A DNA stretch of 64,000 nt from Undaria pinnatifida (Eukaryota > Sar > Phaeophyceae > Laminariales > Alariaceae): positions 3,186,697-3,250,696 of the forward strand of contig JABAKD010000011.1 of assembly GCA_012845835.1 (NCBI GenBank). The letters are read 5' to 3'. Shown in pieces: positions 39,501 through 43,001 of the stretch (within the stretch, counting starts at the first letter, position 1; every line of letters begins with the position of its first letter). The position numbers and the translations under genes were made by a program. The notes under the pieces are model-generated. The model worked only from the letters and a program-made list of their open reading frames with translations, was not told where the DNA came from and ran no database searches.

Positions 39501-42500
39501 TTTCGGGTCTGCCCCCCCCCCGCACTCTTTCAATTTTCAATTCCATTTCGTGTTGCCCTACCAAGCAAGTTGCGAGTTTTATCCGCGGATAAGCTGGTTC
39601 TGGATCGTGCCTAGAAGTGCTGCGTGAAACTAGTAGACTCTCTGCCACCCTTCTAATTTCCATGTTCCTGTTGCCGATCAAAACAAAACAAGTCGTAAAG
39701 GGCATGTTTACCCCCCCCCGTCCCTCCCCCATCCCCCGCGCCTGCCCCCTGCGCACTCTTCCCTTTTCCATTTCCATCATCTTGCTGCCCTCTCGTAACG
39801 AAAAAAAAAGTCGCGAATGCTGGTCGCGGATGAGCTTGTTCTGGATCGTGCCGAGAAGTGCTGCTGCCTGACGCCTGTCGATTTCCTGGAAGCTTTGGTG
39901 CGGCTTGCCGATGCTATCCACGGAAAATCGTCCTCATGCCTCCTACCAGAAGAATCACTCGAGGTTTGATGCGCTGCGTTTCGATCCTTTTCGAATGAAA
40001 CCCACGGTTCCTGGTCCTGAACAATCGCTCGGAGTTTGGATATGCGCTAATCCTTTTAGAGCAGCACATATCGTTTACGGGGGGGAAGATCGGGGGGGTT
40101 ATTTGAAGTAGAGTTCCGCGAGTGTGTGGCGTTATCGGTTAGCATGATATGTTTACGAGTTTTTTTTTTTTTCGGACTAGCGCATAGAAAAATTGATCGG
40201 GTTGCGCAAACGGATGTCTTAGAAGGCATGTTTAGGTCGGGTGATGCTGATGTTGATGTTGAGCTCTTCCTCGTGTTAGCAGCTCAGAAATTTCTTAGAA
40301 TATGCTGCGTCCCTAGCGTTGGATGAATCAAATGAGCTGTGGGATACCTGGTACCCAGTTAGTGTCATTATTGGCTACCCGGTGGGTAGTATCATTGTGT
40401 TTTTTTTCATTCGACGACGTGCATGTAGCGTGAGGTTCAACGTTTTGGTTGGACATTAGCTGACCTGCTACGACTTTGTTGCCCGCCTTCCCTGCACTTA
40501 CGGCGCGCTTTGGTACATTTCTATAACGTACCAACACACGTATGACGGTGTTGGATAACTACACCCAGAGGTGTAAAGTAATCGTATTGAAAAAGTTTTG
40601 GCATATCTCGAACGGTGTTAAAAGGATTTCATCATTCAAAAAGTGGTCACGAGTCATCCCACGGTAGGGGTTGCAGTTGTAAGATTGGGCCAAACAGTCC
40701 CTGGGCGATTGAGCTCCTCATGTGAGGAACTGCCGGTTAACGAAGTAATTTCACGATTACACCTTTTTTTAGGACTACGGTAAGGCGTATAAGCTCGGTC
40801 GGGTTGAGGGACCGAATGCCTTCGAAATTATTTTTCAAGTGAGATGTTGAGCTCCTCTTGTGAGGGCCTCAGGGACTCATGCTGTACACCCCTACCGTGG
40901 GATGGCTCTCACATGGACACCTTAACCCCTCGAAAGCGGCACCGACGGTTTTGGGGACAAAATTTCTCGGAATTAGCGCGTAATTTATATCTTTTTTTCA
41001 GTTCGAAAAGGTGTTAATACACCCTTTTTTAAGAACTTTTTTTTTTTCAATTGGCAGGCTTTTTTTTTTTTTTTGCGCTCATTTATAAACGCACCCCAAC
41101 AAAAAAACAAATCAACTTGTTCTGTTTTTTTTTTTTCGTCGTGGCAGGAATTCTGCTCATTTTTCTTCAGCGGCCTGGATGCGCACTGGGGAGGTCGCCT
41201 GCAGGTGGGGGGGTAATGAAGCATGCTAGGGTAGCGACGTGCTCCAACACCGTCCGAAGCTTTTTTTCACCTAGATAGAGTCGTTCAACGGTAGCCCCCC
41301 CAACTTTTTTTTAACGAAATCGCCGGTTTCAAAACCAGTTCCCGGTCGTATTTTCTGAAATACGGTGTCCCTCGACACCCCGACGTTATCGATCGATAGA
41401 CCTTTGCACCCAAGAAAACATATGGGTATTCTTTTTTTCAATAGTGTTCTTCCTTGTGTCGAGCAGCCATGAAACGTTTTGTTAAAAGAAATTAGCTGGG
41501 TTTTTTTGAGGGGGAGGGGGGGCTATCATCGTAGAATCAGTCGATAGCGCTGTTCCTCTTACCCCCAAAAAGCTGCCTTTGAGGAAAAAAAAACGGCGTG
41601 TGACGATAGAGGTCGCACTTTGTGGCTAGAAAAAAATCTGAAATGATAGGACTCCTTAACTCAAAATCTTCAGAACGCCATTCTTCTTGTGCAATATCTG
41701 GTATTTCTTTTCTTTGTCATACCTAGGCCATGGCCTTTTTTTGATCGTTGTTTTTTCCTTCATTTTTCAAGTTTTGCTCAGAAATCAATTTTTTTTTTGA
41801 GCGAGGGATGTAGATACGTAGAGCTGCTCAAGTATGGAGCCGCAGGAAAAAAGACAATAAAAAGATCTCTCTGCCGTAGAGTGCGTCCGATTAGTGGGCA
41901 GCTTCTTAGTTCATTAGTATCATACCGCTCCAGTCAGAAACCTTTGGCCTCAAAGTGCCACCGAAAAGCGCAACCAAAAAGTTGCCACCAAAGTGCAACC
42001 AAAAAGTGCCACCTCTTTCGTACATACCAAATCAGCTAACGATAAGCTGGTTTTCCGTGGGCGAGGCACCGCTAGAACGTCTACCGAGTATTTTCGACGC
42101 TGCTACGATAAAATAGAGCCTTTATTCTGATTCGTTAATTGTTCTTTCGCTTGCCCTCCGGCAATATAGCGTAGATGTCGCTCCGATATAAATCGACTTT
42201 CCTTCCATGTAGCCTGATTCATTGGTGGGGCTGTTATGTCTAATTAGTTAATTCGTGATTTGTTATACTCGGGGGGGGGAGGGAGGGGGGACAAGAGCGG
42301 GGGTGCAATCTAGTCATGCTTGGCCGTAGTCTTTCAAAACGTAGAGCCTCGCATCCTTACAATGCCGAGATGGAGCACGTCGGGTGGTCACCGACCGTAA
42401 TTAACTAATCGTTTTGGTCCAAGGGGGAGACGGGGGGGAGGGGATAGATGGGGTTGGTTAATAAAACCGAATGATTTATTATCGGCATTTTGGGCAGAAT

Positions 42501-43001
42501 ATATCAACCGGAACTATACATTAACACCGCCTGCATGTTTGAATAGCAGGATTTAGCTCAACGTTCACGCGATTCGCCGAGTACCACACACCGCTTCGTG
42601 TTTGGTGCAAGCAATGCCTGCCTGGTCGTAAAAAACCCGACGTGCTCCGTCCCGACATTGTAGGGATGCGAGGGTCTATGGTCATACCACTACGGCAATG
42701 AATGAAATGAGTACACCCCCCCTAGGCAGCTCTGCGCGTCAACATTTACGTCATGCCATCTTACAGTCATCATTTCGTGTTATACTAAAACATGCTCCAT
42801 ACTTGCATAACATGTATACCTGGTATATTTTTGTGACGAAGATGACAAAAATCGGTATTTCGTTCACGGCAGGCGCGGGTAGACGGCGACGACAGGCGGA
42901 CGGTGCTGAACTTCAAGACGTTCATGAAGAACGCCGGAATACGGCCTACCACCCCCGCAGGAAGTGTAAACGACTGCGAAGAAGATGGATGGGGCCCGTG
43001 A
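1429..43001 (+). CDS. Large multi-exon gene, armadillo-like repeat protein (5'-partial)
   Basis: Spliced model of 24 exons listed separately below; their phases agree at every junction, giving about 1,987 residues and a TGA at 42999-43001. The first exon visible starts at a splice acceptor, so the start codon lies upstream, before the window or in a small exon I could not find. By residue of the visible chain: 1-342 low complexity, then hydrophobic helices; 343-686 Leu/Ala-rich helical repeats resembling armadillo/HEAT repeats; 687-1344 disordered, rich in Gly, Ala, Ser, Thr and Lys; 1345-1566 Pro-rich with CSVC, CARC and further Cys residues; 1567-1987 mostly helical, with two similar segments around MESIVRIAAAIYKK and VDFLEALVRLADAI. 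The latter resembles helices I recall from protist flagellar proteins, but that link is weak. Mean intron length is over 1.5 kb, and introns are full of repeats. Function is not known; a scaffold role would fit the armadillo-like part. Confidence 0.75.
3038..3177 (+). mobile_element. Family B element, short internally deleted copy
   Basis: About 140 bp between GGACGCGTGCTACGGTAGAA and CCTCTATTGTAGCACGCG, with GGAGCCTTAAGACACGTCC inside. It lacks the central part of the 300-bp copies. Confidence 0.55.
3550..5006 (+). repeat. Tandem decoy array of intron end plus exon 2 start
   Basis: Six or so degenerate units, each with a C-rich tract (CCTCCC...CTTCCC), then a CCGCCTAAACCTC-like stretch, then CATCATCACAG and ATAATGCTTGATTGCGCC-like sequence, the start of the true exon at 5007. 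Units are visible near 3560-3640, 3860-3965, 4000-4060, 4550-4660, 4690-4760, 4835-4910 and finally 4940-5040. The early copies carry stops or lose the AG. A copy of another dispersed repeat sits inside at 4165-4335. Confidence 0.7.
5007..5257 (+). CDS. Large gene, exon 2 (armadillo-like helices)
   Basis: Acceptor CATCACAG, donor ATGAG|gtacgt, phase 0 in and 2 out. After a short Pro-rich lead the product has helices typical of armadillo repeats: LLLRERAARALSLVCLCAGA, then VVLAGLVLLLQCRDAG, then VVGEAAAAALWALCHAPVNR. The start of this exon is copied several times in the upstream intron. It joins the next exon as Met-Arg-Thr across the split Arg codon. Confidence 0.85.
5520..5619 (+). CDS. Large gene, exon 3 (armadillo-like)
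   Basis: Short exon between TGGCGGCAG and CTCAG|gtatgt, phase 2 in and 0 out. Encodes TVPSLLTLCEWSRERDYRSL followed by HVFSLTTLYILSQ, two amphipathic helices that continue the armadillo-like solenoid. Confidence 0.85.
6550..6795. repeat. Foldback repeats with tRNA D-arm-like sequence
   Basis: Two related palindromic blocks. The clearer one, about 6733-6792, has arms TAGCACTACCCACTGAACTA and TAGCTCAGTGGGTGGTGCTA around a short centre. The arm GTAGCTCAGTGGGTAGTGC resembles a tRNA D-arm and Pol III A box. Related pieces occur at 40340-40400 and 43140-43250. No full tRNA fold is present. Confidence 0.5.
7040..7290 (-). repeat. GACCC-rich low-complexity element
   Basis: Dense GACCC/GGGTC pentamers, bounded by GGGTTTTCGTGGGTC on the left and CATGAAAACCCATGG on the right. 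A second element with the same GGGTC core and an ACCCACGAAAACC end lies at 26820-27290 in the other orientation. Confidence 0.55.
7348..7508 (+). CDS. Large gene, exon 4
   Basis: Acceptor CTTCCGCCAG, donor CGAAG|gtatgg, phase 0 in and 2 out. Encodes a helix (ENALQVSVQRGSIAKLVSWA), then a Gly/Ser-rich loop and a short C-terminal piece TTSCLGVIRR. The 3' end of this exon with its donor is repeated three more times downstream. Confidence 0.8.
7480..8470 (+). repeat. Tandem copies of exon 4 donor region and intron
   Basis: A unit of about 330 bp runs from the exon 4 end (CTTGGCGTAATACGAAG) through an intron stretch with TTTCGCCCTGTGTGAAAAAC and GCAGGCCTCC. It is repeated from about 7827 to 8150, with a decoy exon end at 7841. 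A third start is near 8146. A fourth decoy at 8405-8462 (GCTGTCTTGGTGGCGTAACA) keeps about 55 bases of exon 4 and a GGAG|gtaggt donor. Confidence 0.75.
9347..9693. mobile_element. Family B inverted-repeat element, full copy
   Basis: Ends in inverted repeats TCGTGCTACGATAGAGG and CCTCTATCGTAGCGCGCG. The interior holds the family landmarks GGGGCTCCTTAACCC, CATGGGGATTTTTTTC and CTCCAAATCAGTTTTTTTGG, and a long GTT microsatellite at 9454-9555. It codes for nothing and is interpreted as a MITE. Confidence 0.6.
10804..10905 (+). pseudogene. Decayed copy of exon 5 start
   Basis: After CTCCAAGAG the sequence CCGTGCCGAGTACCGTGG matches the start of the true exon at 11873 and would encode SRAEYRG in the same phase. 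A further match to the SAVEDTL region follows (GCGTGGAAGACGCCCTA) but in a shifted frame, so the copy is broken. Telomere-like repeats begin immediately after it. Confidence 0.6.
10915..11850. repeat. Interstitial CCCTAA telomere-like tracts
   Basis: CCCTAA/TTAGGG-type hexamers, perfect for short runs at 10920-10945 and degenerate elsewhere (CCCTATAACCTTAACCCC and similar). The main block is 11458-11850, with smaller ones at 10915 and 11310. They lie inside an intron between a decoy and the true copy of exon 5, so this is not a chromosome end. A further short tract is at 60239-60266. Confidence 0.85.
11873..12203 (+). CDS. Large gene, exon 5 (armadillo-like, Gly-rich end)
   Basis: Phase 2 in, using the second AG of AAAAGAG, and 0 out at AGCTTG|gtgagt. 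Encodes SRAEYRGYCERICGG, then helices LAGDAVVGLASISMTLVSRR and LAVNGTVESIGRLLARGM, then a long Gly/Ser run and SKEWKGGREAIRSL. The Gly run lies in a GGTGGCGGC repeat tract that also seeds a nearby copy of the exon end at 12340-12430. Confidence 0.8.
12340..12430 (+). repeat. GTG repeat plus copy of exon 5 3' end
   Basis: A (GTG)n run is followed by GGGAGCAAGAAGCGGAAGG and a donor-like TTCG|gtgaga. This parallels the true exon 5 end (GGGAGCAAGGAGTGGAAGGG, then gtgagt). Another weak parallel is at 11005-11045. Confidence 0.5.
12596..12784 (+). CDS. Large gene, exon 6 (armadillo-like)
   Basis: 63 codons between ACATCGTGCAG and TTTAGG|gtaagt, phase 0 at both ends. Encodes helices IKLAKNLSSVPESHRRL, ILSLITRLWEESDDE and ATSKTACHVLANLSRSD, a good match to the armadillo repeat pattern in which a small-residue turn is followed by ...ALANLS-like sequence. 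This is the last recognisable repeat before the disordered middle. Confidence 0.85.
12858..13140 (-). mobile_element. Family A MITE-like element, copy 3
   Basis: Reverse orientation copy with outer ends CTGATTCTTAATACGATAG and GGGGGGCAACCGTAGAA. The interior carries the family landmarks CATGGCTGCTCGA, TATCGAACGATGACG-like sequence and GAGCTGGTTT. Confidence 0.7.
13200..13405 (+). repeat. TAAGGCGG repeat, arm 1 of inverted pair
   Basis: Rich in CCGCCTTA/TAAGGCGG words, with GATTTTGACCGCCTTG and GTGAGGGACCC. It matches the reverse complement of 15745-15930 over nearly its full length. An AGT/GTA microsatellite follows at 13400-13520. Confidence 0.7.
14514..14773 (-). mobile_element. Family A MITE-like element, copy 4
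   Basis: Ends CTGATTTCACGATAGCCCCC and GGGGGGCTACCATAGAACG. The interior contains CATGGCTGCTCGACACGAGG and GGCAAGAGGCACCGTATTTC, shared with the other copies. Confidence 0.75.
15745..15930 (-). repeat. TAAGGCGG repeat, arm 2 of inverted pair
   Basis: Reverse complement of the 13200 block: GGGTCCCTCATTAAGGCGG, CAAGGCGGTCAAAATC, then TAAGGCGGTCACATTTGC. The two blocks flank about 2.3 kb that codes for nothing recognisable but contains a family A element. Confidence 0.7.
16291..17498 (+). CDS. Large gene, exon 7 (disordered region)
   Basis: 402 codons plus two bases, donor AAGAG|gtacga. The start at 16291 (after TTTACGCAAG) is chosen because it keeps phase 0 with exon 6; CAG acceptors at 16303 and 16306 are also possible but are out of phase. 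The product is rich in Ala, Gly, Thr, Ser and Lys with repeats such as DDRKKTTG, AEKKTRTKDAA and GDAGKKTGTAG, and has no recognisable fold. Confidence 0.72.
17664..18060. repeat. ATAGATCAT minisatellite and flanks
   Basis: About 20 copies of a 9-bp unit (ATAGATCAT) from 17675 to 17870, preceded by CGGACAGGTCACGAT. The same lead-in recurs at 44595 with fewer units, so this is a dispersed element carrying an expandable core. Confidence 0.7.
19091..19350 (+). mobile_element. Family A MITE-like element, copy 5
   Basis: Ends GTTCTACGATGGCCCCCC and GGGGGGCTATCGTGGAATCA. The interior has AAATCGCCGGTTTTAAAACC, CCTGAAATACGGTGCCCC and CATGAAACGTTCGTCG. Confidence 0.8.
19440..19644. mobile_element. Rearranged TRIM LTR fragments
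   Basis: Positions 19558-19644 form an LTR-like unit (TGTTATACGGCTTAGG to CTCATAACA) preceded by the same sequence that precedes the 3' LTR of the intact element at 63.5 kb (CTATCCCGCCGTTTCAGG, then a purine run). Positions 19440-19495 match the reverse complement of the LTR end, so the copy is rearranged. Confidence 0.65.
19739..20251 (+). CDS. Large gene, exon 8 (disordered region)
   Basis: Long pyrimidine tract then CCTGTAG acceptor; donor GACAG|gtgagc. Phase 2 at both ends. The product is Thr, Ser, Lys, Asn and Ala-rich (STPATHTTGDDENNNRPPAT and similar), ending with the more ordered PSVVFEPGFSRLRTRRVILD. It joins exon 7 through a split Arg codon. Confidence 0.75.
20275..20510 (+). mobile_element. 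Family C element, probable full copy
   Basis: Starts GAGTCATCCCACGGTAAG and GGGTTGCAGTTGT; the interior has GGTCGGGTTGCGCGATTGAATG and GAGCTCATAAACTTCC-like pieces; it ends near GCACCCCTTCC. It lies 24 bases beyond the exon 8 donor. Confidence 0.55.
20852..21104 (+). CDS. Large gene, exon 9 (Gly-rich)
   Basis: Acceptor GCGTCCAG keeps phase 2 with exon 8; the acceptor is weak and one farther upstream is possible, because the frame is open back to 20673. Donor TGCAAG|gtatgc, phase 0. Encodes an Asn run, ERLSRTGSQACYSYSPSL, a Gly run, then FRHTYPNSLHPWKPPLLFQF. Confidence 0.62.
22011..22412. repeat. 80-bp satellite-like tandem array
   Basis: Five units at an exact 80-bp period; GCCACAGAAC recurs at 22011, 22091, 22171 and 22251, and the fifth unit at 22331 is diverged. 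Each unit holds AACAAGTCTCGGCGAGTAGC and CGAGGACCAATCAACTGCAA. Diverged single units lie at about 21795 and 22570. Because 80 is not a multiple of three, the apparent reading frames on the - strand are artefacts. Confidence 0.9.
22777..22944 (+). CDS. Large gene, probable exon 10 (poly-Ala, CSVC)
   Basis: 56 codons in phase 0 between CGTGAG and CATGTGAAG|gtcggg, bridging exons 9 and 11 in frame. Encodes a poly-Ala run, then DFSERRGARDEDKIRLDRF and IPGCSVCRGSFGHVK. The acceptor is poor, so the start is uncertain (CTCAAAG at 22759 is a better site but out of phase). The Cys pair and basic stretch look coding. Confidence 0.45.
24177..24341 (+). CDS. Large gene, exon 11 (Pro-rich)
   Basis: 55 codons, acceptor CATGCACGCAG and donor GGACAG|gtgaac, phase 0 at both ends. 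Encodes GMDGRYYHHYASTDRMWYPP and a Pro/Glu-rich linker EELGIAPPEPEPPAAP. The short motif ELGIAPP recurs as ELLGIEPPVAPP in the next exon, which supports the splice. Confidence 0.75.
24640..24835. repeat. Dispersed repeat, copy 1 of 2
   Basis: Shares long stretches with 32705-32895, including GTGGATAGAGCACGGGACGG and GTGTGCTGTTGCTAG-like sequence. Not coding; it lies in an intron in both places. Confidence 0.65.
24893..25096 (+). CDS. Large gene, exon 12 (Cys-containing)
   Basis: 68 codons, acceptor TTGCGTCACAG and donor TTTCGG|gtgaga, phase 0 at both ends. Encodes PLPSPYELLGIEPPVAPPL, then AEACARCHQGMKCPGQGLC, whose CxxC followed by two further Cys residues could bind a metal, then VESDVFLVDKPRFR. 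No named zinc-finger family is recognised. Confidence 0.8.
25407..25552 (+). CDS. Possible additional exon, Lys/Arg-rich
   Basis: Acceptor GGTTCGCAG and donor AGAAG|gtaaaa enclose an open frame in phase 0 (LWSGGTNTEEGQKKKRNKK and ILVPHIRSKWYIRHKKK). It ends in phase 2, which does not fit the next exon at 27341 unless another exon lies between. Skipping it keeps the gene in frame. It could be an alternative exon or chance. Confidence 0.3.
26068..26315 (+). mobile_element. Family A MITE-like element, copy 6
   Basis: Ends GTATGGTAGCCCCCTCAAC and GGGGGGCTAGCGTAGAATCA; the interior has the shared AACGAAATCGCCGGTTTCG and CTCCTGAAACACGGTGCCC. Confidence 0.8.
26820..27290 (+). repeat. GGGTC-rich element with CAAA microsatellite
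   Basis: GGTCGGGTC words at 26825-26990 are followed by a roughly 150-bp run of ACAA/CAAA (27082-27232) and a closing GACCCGACCCACGAAAACC. The related element at 7040-7290 has the same ends in reverse and lacks the microsatellite. Confidence 0.6.
27341..27469 (+). CDS. Large gene, exon 13 (acidic)
   Basis: 43 codons in phase 0, acceptor CGACGGCAG and donor GATCAG|gtacgg. Encodes DDFDDCGEAVVPDSGKTWSA and FSQRKHQCEGRALLNTDQ. It follows exon 12 in frame. Its donor region is repeated downstream as a minisatellite. Confidence 0.65.
27447..27838 (+). repeat. Minisatellite built on the exon 13 donor
   Basis: Degenerate units of about 25-35 bp with the core AACACCGATAAGGTACAGCA, the last 15 bases of exon 13 plus its donor (AACACCGATCAG|gtacgg). 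About ten units follow, many keeping an AAG|gta potential donor. Confidence 0.7.
28993..29280 (+). mobile_element. Family B inverted-repeat element, full copy
   Basis: Ends GCCGACGCGTACTACAATAG and CTTTGTCGTAGCGCGTGTC. Interior marks: GCTTAAGACCTCTCCTCCC, CATGGCCTGGG and GTTAAGGAGCCCCGTC. Confidence 0.6.
29482..29976 (+). mobile_element. Family C element, long copy
   Basis: Ends GAATCATCTCACGGTAGGGG and CTACTAGCGTGGGATCAC. The interior includes TGAGCTCCTCAAGCGTGGAA and GGTTGCGCGACCGAATGCC. It is about 240 bp longer than other copies because of unrelated sequence at roughly 29700-29930. Confidence 0.6.
30005..31015. repeat. Tandem array, 84-92 bp unit, about 12 copies
   Basis: Each unit has ACTCCTCCTCACTTTATTAA, a GTAGCTCTACACCCCTCTGAG stretch and a T-rich end with GCGCACCATTTT. 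The first units form a two-unit (about 171 bp) higher-order repeat, nearly identical between 30095-30265 and 30266-30436. Noncoding. Confidence 0.88.
31309..31367 (+). CDS. Large gene, exon 14
   Basis: Acceptor GGTGTTACCAG, donor GAAAG|gtagct, phase 0 in and 2 out. Encodes VDRTLIEHGMVVALERLPE, a helix-turn-helix piece of armadillo character. Confidence 0.7.
31549..31651 (+). CDS. Large gene, exon 15
   Basis: Start chosen at GACAAAG because it keeps phase 2 with exon 14. The stronger acceptor CATCGTGCAG at 31534 would start the exon 14 bases earlier in phase 0; it resembles the exon 6 acceptor but breaks the frame with exon 14. Encodes FDTSFARASKLQRFSRFL and EGNRDIIIKRITIKQ; donor AAGCAG|gtgcgc. 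Confidence 0.65.
32499..32623 (+). CDS. Large gene, exon 16
   Basis: Acceptor CGAACGTTCAG, donor AAGCAG|gtattt, phase 0 in and 2 out. Encodes EILLVRETLWSNYTMLLNAY and YYAALDGTHGEHDSRSHQIS, a helix followed by an acidic loop. This begins the well-supported C-terminal half. Confidence 0.85.
32705..32895. repeat. Dispersed repeat, copy 2 of 2
   Basis: Same family as 24640-24835; shared words include GGCATTGATTGCAGC-like sequence and GGATAGAGCACGGGACGGTG. Confidence 0.65.
33611..34402 (+). repeat. Tandem decoy array of intron end plus exon 17 start
   Basis: Three units of about 235 bp (33611, 33846 and 34188). Each has CCGACACAGACACG, ATCTACGGACACCG, TCGGTCGG repeats, a GCGTGCAG acceptor and a copy of the exon start. 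The first decoy hits a stop after LQLTTFQ; the second reads LRFVTFLSDILRP against LQFTAFVSDLLLP in the true exon. Unit 2 carries a 106-bp insertion. Confidence 0.85.
33920..34025. mobile_element. 106-bp TA-flanked MITE inside the decoy array
   Basis: Inverted ends TTTACGGGGGACCC and GTCCTCCGTAA extend through AGTAAATAGGACC on both sides. Flanked by TA at 33918-33919 and 34026-34027. The neighbouring unit at the same point reads GCTACTGC without the insertion, giving an empty site. TA target and short inverted ends fit a Tc1/mariner-type MITE. Confidence 0.75.
34403..34571 (+). CDS. Large gene, exon 17
   Basis: Acceptor GTGCGTGCAG, donor GAACAG|gtgcgg, phase 2 in and 0 out. Encodes LQFTAFVSDLLLPEEKENKA, a helix EGEIHNVFSVISVAEEVP and an acidic loop. 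It joins exon 16 through a split Arg codon. The frame stays open past the donor to 34710. Confidence 0.85.
34678..34917 (+). mobile_element. Family A MITE-like element, copy 7
   Basis: Ends GTTCCACGGTAGCCCCCCC and GAGGATATCGTAGGATCAG. The interior shares AACGAAATCGCTGGTTTTG and TCGAGCAGCCATGAAACG. It lies between exon 17 and a possible exon at 34940. Confidence 0.8.
34940..35023 (+). CDS. Possible extra exon between two elements
   Basis: Open only in phase 1: RHKLTAATDISLREFLEEIE is coding-like. Its length is a multiple of three, but phase 1 does not match exons 17 and 18, which join each other in frame without it. It is bounded by a family A element upstream, and its donor CACG|gtagga is the end of a family C element. 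It may be a relic or an alternative exon. Confidence 0.38.
35009..35160 (+). mobile_element. Family C element, truncated
   Basis: Starts GAGTCGTTCCACGGTAGGAG and TTGCAGTTGTTAGTG, matching the left end of the copies at 20275, 29482 and 40650. It breaks off where a family B element begins. Confidence 0.5.
35160..35461 (+). mobile_element. Family B inverted-repeat element, full copy
   Basis: Ends AGACGCGTGCTATCGTAGAG and CCTCCATCGTAGCACGCGTC. Interior marks are GGGGCCCGCTCCTTAACC, CCATGGGATTTTTCATCCGG and CTCCAAATCAGTTTTTGG. This is the cleanest example of the family. Confidence 0.7.
36082..36150 (+). pseudogene. Upstream copy of exon 18
   Basis: After CAATAG, the sequence CAATGGATGGAAAGCATGG matches the true exon 215 bp downstream. 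It reads QWMESMVRIGAALCG, then KSEFT in the same phase before a stop shortly after the GTTCGA donor-like site. The upstream intron is also duplicated, with a further exonless unit near 35866. It could be a relic or an alternative exon. Confidence 0.65.
36297..36395 (+). CDS. Large gene, exon 18
   Basis: 33 codons in phase 0, acceptor TTTCGATAG, donor CTCGAG|gttagt. Encodes QWMESIVRIAAAIYKKDTRS and VAKALNRFMLE. The MESIVRIAAAIYKK helix is similar to FLEALVRLADAI in exon 22, suggesting a repeated module. Confidence 0.78.
37021..37146 (+). CDS. Large gene, exon 19
   Basis: 42 codons in phase 0 between a C-rich acceptor (CATCCCCGCAG) and TTTCAG|gtttga. Encodes FEHRLPKIALLDPDQYRKER and EGLEKALTLKMGGFRALFQ, two charged helices. 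Confidence 0.86.
37751..37851 (+). CDS. Large gene, exon 20
   Basis: Acceptor GTATACGTACAG, donor AACAG|gtgcgt, phase 0 in and 2 out. Encodes YLKSKLIRPFIAVPPHRL and LGTSGLYKHLDATN. A downstream AG at 37800 is out of phase, which supports this start. Confidence 0.8.
38381..38525 (+). CDS. Large gene, exon 21
   Basis: Acceptor CGCTCCCCCAG, donor CTCCAG|gtactt, phase 2 in and 0 out. Encodes VAPNAPNCVCFDKEETLRFS, MPDWEALLDDANIF and MLERGTAKLAFLQ. Confidence 0.82.
39000..39810 (+). repeat. Tandem decoy array of intron end plus exon 22 start
   Basis: Five or so units of about 150-240 bp, each with a C-rich tract, CTTTCAATTTTCAATTCC-like sequence, GTGTTGCCCT and AAGTCGCAAATGC. The unit at 39350 still reads MLVADEMVLDRADNCC against MLVADELVLDRAEKCC in the true exon. 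The unit at 39580 has VLDRA followed by a stop. Confidence 0.82.
39811..39963 (+). CDS. Large gene, exon 22
   Basis: 51 codons in phase 0, acceptor AAAAAAAAAG and donor CTCGAG|gtttga. Encodes MLVADELVLDRAEKCCCLTP and VDFLEALVRLADAIHG. The FLEALVRLA helix pattern is one I associate with protist flagellar proteins, from memory and without a family name. Confidence 0.85.
40095..40330 (+). mobile_element. Family C element, diverged
   Basis: Contains GAGTTCCGCGAGTGTGTGGC, a T-rich tract, GGACTAGCGCATAGAAAAAT, GGTTGCGCAAACGGATG and the ending GCGTCCCTAGCGTTGGATGA, in the same order as other copies. Confidence 0.5.
40650..40917 (+). mobile_element. Family C element, full copy
   Basis: Inverted ends GAGTCATCCCACGGTAGGGG and CCCCTACCGTGGGATGGCTC, about 268 bp. 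The interior reads GAGCTCCTCATGTGAGGAAC and GGTTGAGGGACCGAATGCC. It is the clearest reference copy of this family. Confidence 0.75.
41148..41204 (+). CDS. Large gene, exon 23
   Basis: 19 codons in phase 0 between a long T tract ending GTGGCAG and CTGCAG|gtgggg. Encodes EFCSFFFSGLDAHWGGRLQ. Short, but both splice sites are strong and its neighbours agree in phase. Confidence 0.75.
41279..41540 (+). mobile_element. Family A MITE-like element, copy 8
   Basis: Ends GTTCAACGGTAGCCCCCCC and GGCTATCATCGTAGAATCAG; it sits 75 bases beyond the exon 23 donor. Confidence 0.8.
42560..42722 (+). repeat. Dispersed 165-bp repeat
   Basis: Contains CGACGTGCTCCGTCCCGACA, GGGATGCGAGGGTCTATGG and GAGTACACCCCCCC. 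The same sequence appears at 4165-4335 and 31690-31860, a partial inverted copy is at about 42295-42405, and a fragment near 39220. All copies lie in introns of the large gene. Confidence 0.75.
42873..43001 (+). CDS. Large gene, last exon 24
   Basis: Acceptor GTTCACGGCAG, phase 0, 42 codons then TGA. Encodes ARVDGDDRRTVLNFKTFMKN and AGIRPTTPAGSVNDCEED, ending GWGP. The acidic Asp cluster and the FKTFMKNAGI helix are the C-terminus. Confidence 0.85.
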   Translation, partial: ARVDGDDRRTVLNFKTFMKNAGIRPTTPAGSVNDCEEDGWGP

